In this document: one piece after another, positions 51,819 to 58,922 of the stretch
Layout: each line of letters begins with the position of its first letter
How positions within the stretch are numbered: the first letter of the stretch is position 1
Assembly: GCF_000797465.1 (NCBI RefSeq)
Contig: NZ_JSWG01000011.1
Span: 62,001-126,000 of the forward strand
DNA: 64,000 bases
Origin: Psychroserpens jangbogonensis
GTDB taxonomy: Bacteria > Bacteroidota > Bacteroidia > Flavobacteriales > Flavobacteriaceae
Direction: 5' to 3'
Notes under the pieces: model-generated
The model's database searches: none
What the model was told of the DNA's origin: nothing
The model's input: the letters and a program-made list of their open reading frames with translations, nothing else
Made by a program: the position numbers and the translations under genes

Positions 51819-52343
51819 TTAGTATTTTTCTTCCAGTGTATTAGTGTGATGCTCAATGTGATGAGCTGTCCACATAATGATTTCTCGTATTGGCATTTTT
51901 CCCATAAGAGGATGTGGAAGTATTAGAGTATCTAAGTTTTTGTCTGAAATTTTTCTTGCTTTATACTGTAGTTTTTTGCTTTCAACTTGTAAACGATCTA
52001 ATATGAATTGTTTCTCAGTTAAAAGAGGTGTTTTCATGTTTCTTGATGGACCAAAAGTTCCACCTTCCGCATTTTTTAGACGTTCTTGATACCGATTAAC
52101 TACTGTTTGGTAATCTCTAACTTCTCTGTTTGACTTTCCGTATTTATAACGCAATAAAAATTTAGGCATGCTCAATGCATTATTAAGAAGCTTAAAGCTT
52201 TGAAGTAGATGTAAAGCGTGTTGACCAGTTGTCCATTTACCTTTTGGACCTTCAAGCCATTTATCATCTTCCTGTTTTGAAATCCAAGTGACTAAAGCTT
52301 TGTTCTTGTCCTCTATAAGGTCTGCAATTGAATCTTTATCCAT
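51819..52343 (-). CDS. DinB-superfamily protein
   Basis: The protein has 174 residues, a four-helix bundle. Metal-binding histidines lie in TTGQHALHLLQSF (helix 2 start) and MWTAHHIEHHTNTLEEKY (C-terminal helix), the usual DinB triad positions. DinB-like proteins include thiol transferases and many of unknown function. The start MDKDSIADLIEDKNKALVTWI is standard. It is convergent with the RNA methyltransferase, 22 nt between stops. No partner that suggests a substrate. Confidence 0.85.
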   Translation of the reverse strand: MDKDSIADLIEDKNKALVTWISKQEDDKWLEGPKGKWTTGQHALHLLQSFKLLNNALSMPKFLLRYKYGKSNREVRDYQTVVNRYQERLKNAEGGTFGPSRNMKTPLLTEKQFILDRLQVESKKLQYKARKISDKNLDTLILPHPLMGKMPIREIIMWTAHHIEHHTNTLEEKY

Positions 52344-52440
52344 ATAAATCGTTCGTTGTATATATGGAAAAGATATAAAATATTTATGGATTTATCAGTA
52401 TTGAAATTTAGGGATAGTTATAAAAAAGAGCACTGTGATT

Positions 52441-53190
52441 TTAATCTTCCTTTTCAACTACTACTTTTTTGTCTTTTTTAATAATAGGGATGAGGTAAGA
52501 CAAGTTGTAACCAAAGCCTATTCCAAATCGTCCACTATCATATGTCCTGTTAAATCCAGGAATATATTGGTTTTCAAACCCTTCAGGCTCATCTTCACTG
52601 ACTAAACTTTTAATTTGAATATTAAGTCCTAAGAATAAATTACTAAATAATTCTGCTTTTATACCTATAATGAGTTCTACCCAAATTGCTGTTAAACCAC
52701 TTACTTCTCTTGACTCTTCTGAAGAAAATTGACTCGGCCAATATTGATTGGTATTATACACTGTGAAACTATCTAGGTTTTGGCTAAATGTACTTGCTCC
52801 AACTCGTAAACCGAAATAAATCATGTTTTGCATTTCTAACCAGTTTTGGTAAGAATTATAGTCAATACCAGCTTTAAAATAACTACCAGTTGCAGTAACG
52901 CTTAGAAAATCATTTGAAATAGTTCGCTCTTCAGTTCCTAGTTCACCTGCTAGATATATTTTCTTTGTCAATCTATAATCTCCGGTAATTTCAAAGCCTG
53001 TGTAATCCTCATCAATAACTGTTCTAACTAATCTACCTATATCAGCACCAAGACGCAATCCATATTTTTGTTTATAGATTAAGGTATCAGATTTCGTTTC
53101 TTCATCAATTGCTTCTTGAGCATTTAAAACACCACAGAAGAGAAAGAGGAAACTACTAATGAAAAAAGTTAAAATGTGTCGTTGTTTCAT
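52441..53190 (-). CDS. DUF6048-family outer membrane beta-barrel-like protein
   Basis: The protein has 249 residues from ATG 53190, where a signal peptide (MKQRHILTFFISSFLFLFCGVLNAQ) begins. The body has alternating amphipathic beta strands (YGLRLGADIGRLV, YTGFEITGDYRLTKKIYLAGELG, GRFGIGFGYNLSYLIPI), fitting a small outer-membrane barrel. It overlaps the upstream DUF6452 gene by 35 bp. The order rlmD-DUF6452-DUF6048 is a known flavobacterial neighbourhood. Function unknown. Confidence 0.82.
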   Translation of the reverse strand: MKQRHILTFFISSFLFLFCGVLNAQEAIDEETKSDTLIYKQKYGLRLGADIGRLVRTVIDEDYTGFEITGDYRLTKKIYLAGELGTEERTISNDFLSVTATGSYFKAGIDYNSYQNWLEMQNMIYFGLRVGASTFSQNLDSFTVYNTNQYWPSQFSSEESREVSGLTAIWVELIIGIKAELFSNLFLGLNIQIKSLVSEDEPEGFENQYIPGFNRTYDSGRFGIGFGYNLSYLIPIIKKDKKVVVEKED

Positions 53191-53707
53191 CTTCAATTGA
53201 TTGATTATCATTTAGGGGTTGTGCAAGAACAATCCATCTGTCCATATCATCTAAATCAAATTGGATATTGACAGTTCTATAAATTGTTTTATAACCGCAT
53301 GCACGCGATACATAAACGTTTTCAGTTATATAGTTTATGGTAATAATATCTTCATTTCCAGTAACAAAATCATCGCTAGTATCACCTGGAGTTCCATTGT
53401 CATCTATGGCATAATCTCTTCTGAAACTAAAACTTGTAGAACTTTCATCGGTTTTTAATGGTAATTCTACTTCACTAACTGTAGAGTTACCGGTGAAATC
53501 TGAGAGTGCATCATCATTCCCAACACCTTGAATTCTTAAATTAGGGACATTTTTATTGTTCTCCTGATTAGAAACATCAAAAAACTCCAATATTAATCTT
53601 GGTGTTGTTGGTACATCTTCAGGACAAATATCATCACGTTCACAAGTGCATACAGTAGCTAATAGGAAAACTGCTAGACTAATTCTTTTTATGATGTTAA
53701 ATTTCAA
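53156..53707 (-). CDS. DUF6452-family lipoprotein
   Basis: The protein has 183 residues. Lipoprotein signal IKRISLAVFLLATVCTC, then ERDDICPEDVPTTPRLILEFFD, a characteristic DUF6452 start with conserved C and P. The rest is beta-rich, ending MDRWIVLAQPLND. It lies between rlmD (18 nt upstream) and DUF6048, with which it overlaps, so the two are probably made and used together in the outer membrane. There is no clue to the ligand. Confidence 0.85.
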   Translation of the reverse strand: MKFNIIKRISLAVFLLATVCTCERDDICPEDVPTTPRLILEFFDVSNQENNKNVPNLRIQGVGNDDALSDFTGNSTVSEVELPLKTDESSTSFSFRRDYAIDDNGTPGDTSDDFVTGNEDIITINYITENVYVSRACGYKTIYRTVNIQFDLDDMDRWIVLAQPLNDNQSIEDETTTHFNFFH

Positions 53708-53725
53708 ATTTATTCGATTTATGTA

Positions 53726-55138
53726 TTAGTGTTTTTCCAAAAGTACAACATTTTCAACATGATGCGTTTGCGGAAACATGTCAACTGCCTGTGTTCTTGT
53801 TATTTTATAAATGTCTTTCAATAAAGCTAAATCTCTTGCTTGTGTGGCACTATTGCAGCTCACATAAACAATTTTGTCTGGAGCAATATTTAGAATTTGC
53901 TGAACAACATCTTTATGCATCCCATCACGTGGTGGATCTGTAATAATGACATCTGGTTGGCCATTTTTTTCAATGAACTCTGTATTAAATACATTTTTCA
54001 TATCACCAACATAAAAGTCAACGTTTTCAATTCCATTTAATTGTGCATTCTCTTTGGCGGCCTTTATAGCATCGGGAACAGCTTCAACACCAACTACAAA
54101 TTTTGCTTGCTTTGCAACAAACTGAGCAATGGTTCCTGTGCCTGTATATAAATCATACACAAGTTCATCTCCTTTAAGTCCTGCGAAATCTCTAGTGATT
54201 TTATACAACTCGTAAGCTTGATCTGAATTGGTTTGATAAAATGATTTAGCATTTATTTTAAATCGTAAGCCTTCCATTTCTTCAAAAATGTGATCGTTGC
54301 CTTTGTAGCATATCACATCTTGGTCATAAATAGTATCGTTTGCCTTACTGTTAATTATATATTGTAATGAAGTAATCTCCGGAAATGATTCAGCAATAAA
54401 ATCTAAAAGTAAAATTCGCTTTTCTTTATCTTCTTTAAAAAACTGAATGACTATCATAAGATCACCAGTAGTCGATGTTCTAACCATCATTGTACGAAGA
54501 AGTCCAGTTTGCTGTCTTGTATTAAAAAATTCTAAACCGTTTTCAATTGAAAAATCTCTAACTGCATTTCTAATACCATTTGAAGGATCTGCTTGAAGCC
54601 AACATTTATTAATGTCTAGAATTTTGTCCCACATTCCTGGAATGTGAAAACCTAATGCATTTCTATCTCCTAAATCTTTATCAGAATCAATCTCTTCTTG
54701 AGTCAGCCATCTGGAATCACTAAAGGAGAATTCCATTTTATTTCTGTAAAAATAGTGTTCAGCCGATCCTAAAATAGGAGAGACTTCAGGTAATTCTAAA
54801 TGACCAATGCGAACTAAATTATTAGTAACTTCTTTTTGTTTAAACTCTAATTGATACTTGTAATCCATGTGTTGCCACTTACAACCACCACAAACACCAA
54901 AATGCTCACATTTGGGCTCAGTACGTTTATCAGATAATGTATGAAATTTTATGGCTTTTCCTTCGTAATATGCTTTACGCTTTTTAAAGGTTTGTACATC
55001 TACAATATCACCAGGAACAGCGTTTGGAAGAAACACTACGCGACCATCAGGTGCTTTAGCAACGGTTTTTCCTTTTGCTCCAGCATCAATCACTTCTATA
55101 TGTTCGAAAACTTGTCTTTTATTTTTACTTCTTGCCAT
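53726..55138 (-). CDS. rlmD: 23S rRNA (uracil-1939-C5)-methyltransferase
   Basis: The protein has 470 residues. An N-terminal TRAM domain (GKTVAKAPDGRVVFLPNAVPGDIV) is followed by a [4Fe-4S] cluster motif CEHFGVCGGCKW (residues 77-88) and the methyltransferase: FYQTNSDQAYELYKITRDF, DLYTGTGTIAQFVA, VITDPPRDGMHKDVV and the nucleophile Cys in VYVSCNSATQARDL. It makes m5U in 23S rRNA; RlmCD-like dual activity cannot be excluded. The -7 box is 4 nt before the ATG. Confidence 0.95.
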   Translation of the reverse strand: MARSKNKRQVFEHIEVIDAGAKGKTVAKAPDGRVVFLPNAVPGDIVDVQTFKKRKAYYEGKAIKFHTLSDKRTEPKCEHFGVCGGCKWQHMDYKYQLEFKQKEVTNNLVRIGHLELPEVSPILGSAEHYFYRNKMEFSFSDSRWLTQEEIDSDKDLGDRNALGFHIPGMWDKILDINKCWLQADPSNGIRNAVRDFSIENGLEFFNTRQQTGLLRTMMVRTSTTGDLMIVIQFFKEDKEKRILLLDFIAESFPEITSLQYIINSKANDTIYDQDVICYKGNDHIFEEMEGLRFKINAKSFYQTNSDQAYELYKITRDFAGLKGDELVYDLYTGTGTIAQFVAKQAKFVVGVEAVPDAIKAAKENAQLNGIENVDFYVGDMKNVFNTEFIEKNGQPDVIITDPPRDGMHKDVVQQILNIAPDKIVYVSCNSATQARDLALLKDIYKITRTQAVDMFPQTHHVENVVLLEKH

Positions 55139-55142
55139 AGGG

Positions 55143-55150
55143 CAAAAATA
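55143..55150 (-). promoter_or_regulatory. -7 box of rlmD placed for a leaderless mRNA
   Basis: Minus strand TATTTTTG (55150-55143) is followed by CCCT and the ATG at 55138. The expected transcript start coincides with the start codon. Confidence 0.5.
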
Positions 55151-55213
55151 ACAATAGCCATAAATAATAATGTAAGTAAATAGGATTATCTTTAAAAAAC
55201 TTCAAAATTAAAT

Positions 55214-55241
55214 GAACCTTTTTAATTTTTCTACGTCTTTA
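55214..55241 (+). promoter_or_regulatory. ECF-type promoter of the SRPBCC-sigma-membrane protein operon
   Basis: GAACC (55214-55218), N16, GTCTTTA (55235-55241), 4 nt before the ATG at 55246. ACC-to-GTC spacing is 16 nt, identical to the two elements at 38769 and 38935. An ECF sigma gene lies in this operon, and ECF genes commonly autoregulate. The transcript would start near the start codon. Confidence 0.45.
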
Positions 55242-55245
55242 AGAT

Positions 55246-55752
55246 ATGAGAGTCATTAATAGTCATAAAAGGATAATTGATCAACCTGAAGAAAAGGTAT
55301 CAGAACTATTTAAAACCTTAGCAACAAATGAAGATCAAATTTGGCCGTCAATAAATTGGCCAGCGATGCGCTTTAAAGATGGTTTGAAATCAGGAAGTCA
55401 AGGTGGACATGGACGAATTCGCTATACTATCATAGCCTTTGAACCTGGAAAGCACATTAAATTTGAATTCACAAAGCCAGAAGGTTTTAATGGAACACAT
55501 GAATTAAACATTAAGGCTATTTCAGAAGAGACTACTGAAATTAATCATCTTATAAAAATGAACACTAATCTCAAAGCCAGTTTTTTATGGTTGTTTATGA
55601 TCCGTTGGTTACATGATGCTTTAATTGAAGAGGCTTTTGATAATGTAGAAAATTACTTTTCAGAAGAAAGTAAAAGAACAAAATACAATTTTTGGGTCAT
55701 CCTTTTGAGGGACTTCTATAAACGAAAATCGTTTCAAACCAAACAGGCATAA
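55246..55752 (+). CDS. SRPBCC-family (START/Bet v1-like) protein
   Basis: The protein has 168 residues with the helix-grip pattern: KRIIDQPEEKVSELFKTLATNEDQIWPSINWPAMRF, HGRIRYTIIAFEPGKHIKFEFTKPEGFNGTHELNI, then a C-terminal helix FLWLFMIRWLHDALIEEAF. These folds bind small hydrophobic ligands. As first gene of an operon with an ECF sigma factor, it could sense a ligand or act in the response. The stop TAA touches the TTG start of the sigma gene. Confidence 0.85.
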   Translation: MRVINSHKRIIDQPEEKVSELFKTLATNEDQIWPSINWPAMRFKDGLKSGSQGGHGRIRYTIIAFEPGKHIKFEFTKPEGFNGTHELNIKAISEETTEINHLIKMNTNLKASFLWLFMIRWLHDALIEEAFDNVENYFSEESKRTKYNFWVILLRDFYKRKSFQTKQA

Positions 55753-56304
55753 TTGAAAAAAGATAACCATATAGATATAGAACTCGTAAAAGCTTATCAA
55801 GCAGGAGATCAAAAAGCAATAGCTAAATTGGTCAAGCGATGGCACTTGATATTTTGCACCAAGGCATATTGGATGGTTAAGGATGCTAATTTATCTAAAG
55901 ACATAGCGCAAGAGAGTTGGCGAACTATAATGGATAAACTCCATACGTTACAAAAACCTTCGAGTTTTAAAAGTTGGGCCTTGCGAATCGTGTATTCAAA
56001 ATCATTGGATGCTTTGAGAGACATTAGTCGGAAACGAACAAAAGAAACCGAATTCGGAAATTCACAAGTTACATTTGTTGATGATTATAATGAAAGTGCC
56101 GAACTCAAAGAAGCGCTTTTAAAAGCCGTTAATCATTTGCCAGACCATCAGAAAGTGGTTTTAAGACTTTTTTATACTGAAGATTATTCACTAAAAGAAA
56201 TAAGTGATATTTTAAATATATCTATCGGAACAACAAAATCAAGATTGTTTCACGCTAGAGAAAAACTGAAATTAACCCTAAAAAATAAAAATTATGAAAA
56301 CTAA
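55753..56304 (+). CDS. ECF-type RNA polymerase sigma factor
   Basis: The protein has 183 residues from TTG 55753, directly after the SRPBCC stop. Sigma-2: VKAYQAGDQKAIAKLVKRWH, DANLSKDIAQESWRTIMDKLH and SFKSWALRIVYSKSLDAL; sigma-4: LPDHQKVVLRLFYTEDYSLKEISDILNISIGTTKSRLFHAREKL, a clear HTH. Group by region content: ECF (no sigma-1.1 or sigma-3). It directs RNA polymerase to special promoters; the element at 55214 may be its own. It overlaps the next gene by 11 bp, so the membrane protein is a likely anti-sigma partner. Confidence 0.93.
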   Translation: MKKDNHIDIELVKAYQAGDQKAIAKLVKRWHLIFCTKAYWMVKDANLSKDIAQESWRTIMDKLHTLQKPSSFKSWALRIVYSKSLDALRDISRKRTKETEFGNSQVTFVDDYNESAELKEALLKAVNHLPDHQKVVLRLFYTEDYSLKEISDILNISIGTTKSRLFHAREKLKLTLKNKNYEN

Positions 56305-56680
56305 TATGGAAGACATCGATCAATTAATTAAAGATACATTAACACAAGAAGAAGCGAAATTCTATGATTCACTAGAAGAGCAAAATGTTTTAGGAATGGT
56401 AGGTGGGTTATTCACAGGTAAAAATAAATGGATTTTAATCCTTATGAATATTATGACCTTAATATTCTTTGGGTTGTTTGTGTACTGTACCGTAAATTTC
56501 TTTGATACAACTGAAACTAATGAACTTATTAAATGGGGAACAGGTGGACTTGTGTTTTTATTAGGTGTTAGTATGCTTAAAGTGTTTGCTTGGATGCAAA
56601 TGGATAAAAATGCGATTCTTAGAGAAATGAAGCGTTTAGAATTACAAGTATCATCATTATCTGGAAAAATTTCGGAATGA
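56294..56680 (+). CDS. Two-helix membrane protein, candidate anti-sigma factor
   Basis: The protein has 128 residues. The cytoplasmic N-terminal part (IDQLIKDTLTQEEAKFYDSLEEQ) is acidic and helical. Two membrane helices follow (WILILMNIMTLIFFGLFVYCTVNFF and WGTGGLVFLLGVSMLKVFAW), then a C-terminal coiled helix (LREMKRLELQVSSLSGKI). There is no zinc-binding HxxxCxxC motif, so it is not a ZAS-type anti-sigma. Position, overlap with the sigma gene and topology suggest it holds the sigma factor at the membrane. This is inference. Confidence 0.75.
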   Translation: MKTNMEDIDQLIKDTLTQEEAKFYDSLEEQNVLGMVGGLFTGKNKWILILMNIMTLIFFGLFVYCTVNFFDTTETNELIKWGTGGLVFLLGVSMLKVFAWMQMDKNAILREMKRLELQVSSLSGKISE

Positions 56681-56876
56681 GGTTTTAAATTATTATTTTG
56701 CGAGCCTAAGGGATGATTTCTTTCCCACGCTGAATTTTCGGACTCTTCGAAAGGATAAAGGTAGATAAGGAATAATTATTTTACTCGCTAAGCGAGATTT
56801 AATTATTAGTTTGTATCGTATTGATATCAGACGATGCCTTTTTTTAGAATTAGGCATAAACCTTAAATTATTTAAA
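56681..56876 (+). other. Gap before rocD with a small hairpin
   Basis: 196 bp without ORF support. CTCGC-TAA-GCGAG (56784-56796) is a 5-bp hairpin set in AT-rich imperfectly paired flanks. Neither a terminator for the sigma operon nor a convincing rocD promoter could be identified. Confidence 0.5.
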
Positions 56877-58154
56877 ATGGCTGTTTTAGACCACATTTCA
56901 TCGCAAGAGGCGATGGCACTAGAAAACAAGTATGGAGCGCAAAATTATCATCCATTACCAGTAGTACTAACTAAAGGTGAAGGTGTTTATGTTTGGGACG
57001 TAGAAGGTAAAAAGTATTATGACTTCTTATCGGCTTATTCGTCTTTAAACCAAGGACATTGTCATCCAAAGATAGTTAACGCTATGACTGAGCAAGCACA
57101 ACGCTTGACTCTAACTTCTCGAGCATTTTACAATGATATGCTAGGGAAGTATGAAAAGTACGCATCTGAGTACTTTAAATTTGACAAAATGCTACCTATG
57201 AATTCAGGAGCAGAAGCTGTAGAAACAGCTTTAAAACTTTGCCGTAAATGGGCTTACGAAGTTAAAGGAATCGATTTGAATAAAGCTGAGATTGTTGTTT
57301 GTAAAAACAATTTTCATGGTAGGACTACAACGATCATTTCATTTTCTAATGATCCAGTCGCAAGAAAAAATTTCGGACCTTACACAGATGGATTTATTAA
57401 GGTTGACTATAATGATATAGAAGCTTTAGAATCTGTTTTGAGTACCAATCCAAATGTTGGTGGCTTTATGGTAGAGCCTATACAAGGTGAAGCAGGAGTA
57501 TTTGTGCCTAGTGAAACTTATTTAATGGAAGCTAAGGCTTTATGTGAAAAATATAATGTGTTATTCATAGCAGATGAAGTTCAAACAGGAATAGCACGAA
57601 CAGGTAGATTACTTGCTAGCTGTGGAAATTGTAGTTGTCCAAATAAAGATTGTTCAGGGACTCCAGATGTTAAACCAGACGTTTTAGTTTTAGGTAAAGC
57701 ACTAAGTGGAGGTTTGTATCCTGTTTCAGCTGTAATGGCTAATAACGAGATCATGAATGTTATTCAGCCCGGAAATCATGGAAGTACCTTTGGAGGTAAT
57801 CCAATTGCTGCTGCAGTTGCTATTGCAGCTCTTGAAGTTGTAAAAGATGAAAGTTTAGCTGAAAATGCTTTTCAATTAGGAGAATTGTTTCGAAGTGAAA
57901 TTAACAAATATATCGAAACTAGTTCTATAGTGAACTTAGTAAGAGGTAAAGGGCTTTTAAATGCTATTTTGATTAATGATGATGAAGATAGCGATACTGC
58001 TTGGAACATTTGTTTAGCATTACGTGACAATGGTCTACTTGCTAAACCAACACATGGTAATATTATTCGTTTTGCACCACCTTTAGTAATGACTAAAGAG
58101 CAAATGTTAGATTGTGTTTCAATTATCACAAAAACACTTCATGAGTTTGAATAA
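56877..58154 (+). CDS. rocD: Ornithine-oxo-acid transaminase
   Basis: The protein has 425 residues from ATG 56877; 22 upstream in-frame codons are rejected because the family starts near [24 protein letters not shown] motifs: [51 protein letters not shown] (Asp) and the Schiff-base Lys in [14 protein letters not shown]. An insertion of four closely spaced cysteines ([13 protein letters not shown], near residues 248-260) is unlike mammalian enzymes and may bind zinc; I recall it in other Bacteroidota. It makes glutamate semialdehyde from ornithine and 2-oxoglutarate. Confidence 0.94.
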   Translation: MAVLDHISSQEAMALENKYGAQNYHPLPVVLTKGEGVYVWDVEGKKYYDFLSAYSSLNQGHCHPKIVNAMTEQAQRLTLTSRAFYNDMLGKYEKYASEYFKFDKMLPMNSGAEAVETALKLCRKWAYEVKGIDLNKAEIVVCKNNFHGRTTTIISFSNDPVARKNFGPYTDGFIKVDYNDIEALESVLSTNPNVGGFMVEPIQGEAGVFVPSETYLMEAKALCEKYNVLFIADEVQTGIARTGRLLASCGNCSCPNKDCSGTPDVKPDVLVLGKALSGGLYPVSAVMANNEIMNVIQPGNHGSTFGGNPIAAAVAIAALEVVKDESLAENAFQLGELFRSEINKYIETSSIVNLVRGKGLLNAILINDDEDSDTAWNICLALRDNGLLAKPTHGNIIRFAPPLVMTKEQMLDCVSIITKTLHEFE

Positions 58155-58170
58155 TTCATAAATTATAATT

Positions 58171-58204
58171 AAAAAAAAAGCGACCATTTGGTCGCTTTTT
58201 TTTT
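58171..58204. terminator. Bidirectional terminator after rocD
   Basis: A-run, stem AAAAAGCGACC/GGTCGCTTTTT with ATTT loop (centre about 58188), T-run. Lies between convergent genes. Confidence 0.9.
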
Positions 58205-58225
58205 AATCTAAATCTATATTATATA

Positions 58226-58567
58226 CTATTGGTTTTCTTGCATTTCCTTTAGCACGTCCATATATTGATCTCTCATTTCATCTAATTGACCAGTACTCAT
58301 CAAGTAAAGATAAATAATCACAATTATGATACTTATTACTAACCCAATAATGGTTATTATTTTTGCAGTTTTTAGTTGACCGAAGTTGCTATATGCGTCT
58401 GGATCTTCAGCATATAGTTTTTCATCTTTCTTAATTAAAAATAATGCAATTCCTGATAGAACAATTCCACCAAAACCACTTGTGCAGCAACATCCAATAA
58501 ATGAAACTATTCCTAAAATTAAAGCAGTTGTTGCGTTGGGTAATTTTTTTTGTACTAGTTGGTCCAT
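58226..58567 (-). CDS. CCC-motif membrane protein (DUF4190-like)
   Basis: The protein has 113 residues. Residues 14-42 form a first helix pair with the FIGCCCTSGFGGIVLSGIALFLI motif that gives the family its name, and a second helix (IITIIGLVISIIIVIIYLYLM) comes near 70-90. A short amphipathic tail follows. Found widely in Bacteroidota, function unknown. It starts 11 nt downstream of the DUF2752 gene, a common pairing. Probably an inner-membrane protein. Confidence 0.85.
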   Translation of the reverse strand: MDQLVQKKLPNATTALILGIVSFIGCCCTSGFGGIVLSGIALFLIKKDEKLYAEDPDAYSNFGQLKTAKIITIIGLVISIIIVIIYLYLMSTGQLDEMRDQYMDVLKEMQENQ

Positions 58568-58578
58568 AAAAGTTGATG

Positions 58579-58866
58579 TTAGTTAATAAAAGTTTTTAAA
58601 ATAAAGTTCCCTAAAATAATAACAACATTGATAATAGCTAAGGGAATAATAATCTTACTAGCAAATTTATAATTTTTGAAATAATTAAGCCCAAAAAAGG
58701 CAAATAATAATATAAGTGTGAAAATCGCAGGATACATATAAAATGCTGCAACAAATTCCCCTTGAAATATTAAGGCAACAGATCGTTGTATTCCGCAACC
58801 CATACATTCAAAACCCAAAAGTTTTTTGTTTAAACAAGGCAACATAAATTCCTCTAGAGAAGACAT
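58579..58866 (-). CDS. DUF2752-family membrane protein
   Basis: The protein has 95 residues (or 88 from the internal ATG). The family motif CPxxxLLGFxCxGCGxQRS is visible as LPCLNKKLLGFECMGCGIQR (residues 9-28), followed by two membrane helices (FVAAFYMYPAIFTLILLFAFFGL and IIIPLAIINVVIILGNFIL). The conserved cysteines lie at the membrane edge. No known role. Coupled by position to the CCC-motif gene. Confidence 0.88.
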   Translation of the reverse strand: MSSLEEFMLPCLNKKLLGFECMGCGIQRSVALIFQGEFVAAFYMYPAIFTLILLFAFFGLNYFKNYKFASKIIIPLAIINVVIILGNFILKTFIN

Positions 58867-58922
58867 AAATTCAATAATTGGTATTCAAAAATAACAAAAC
58901 TTAGAAAAGAAACACGTATTGT

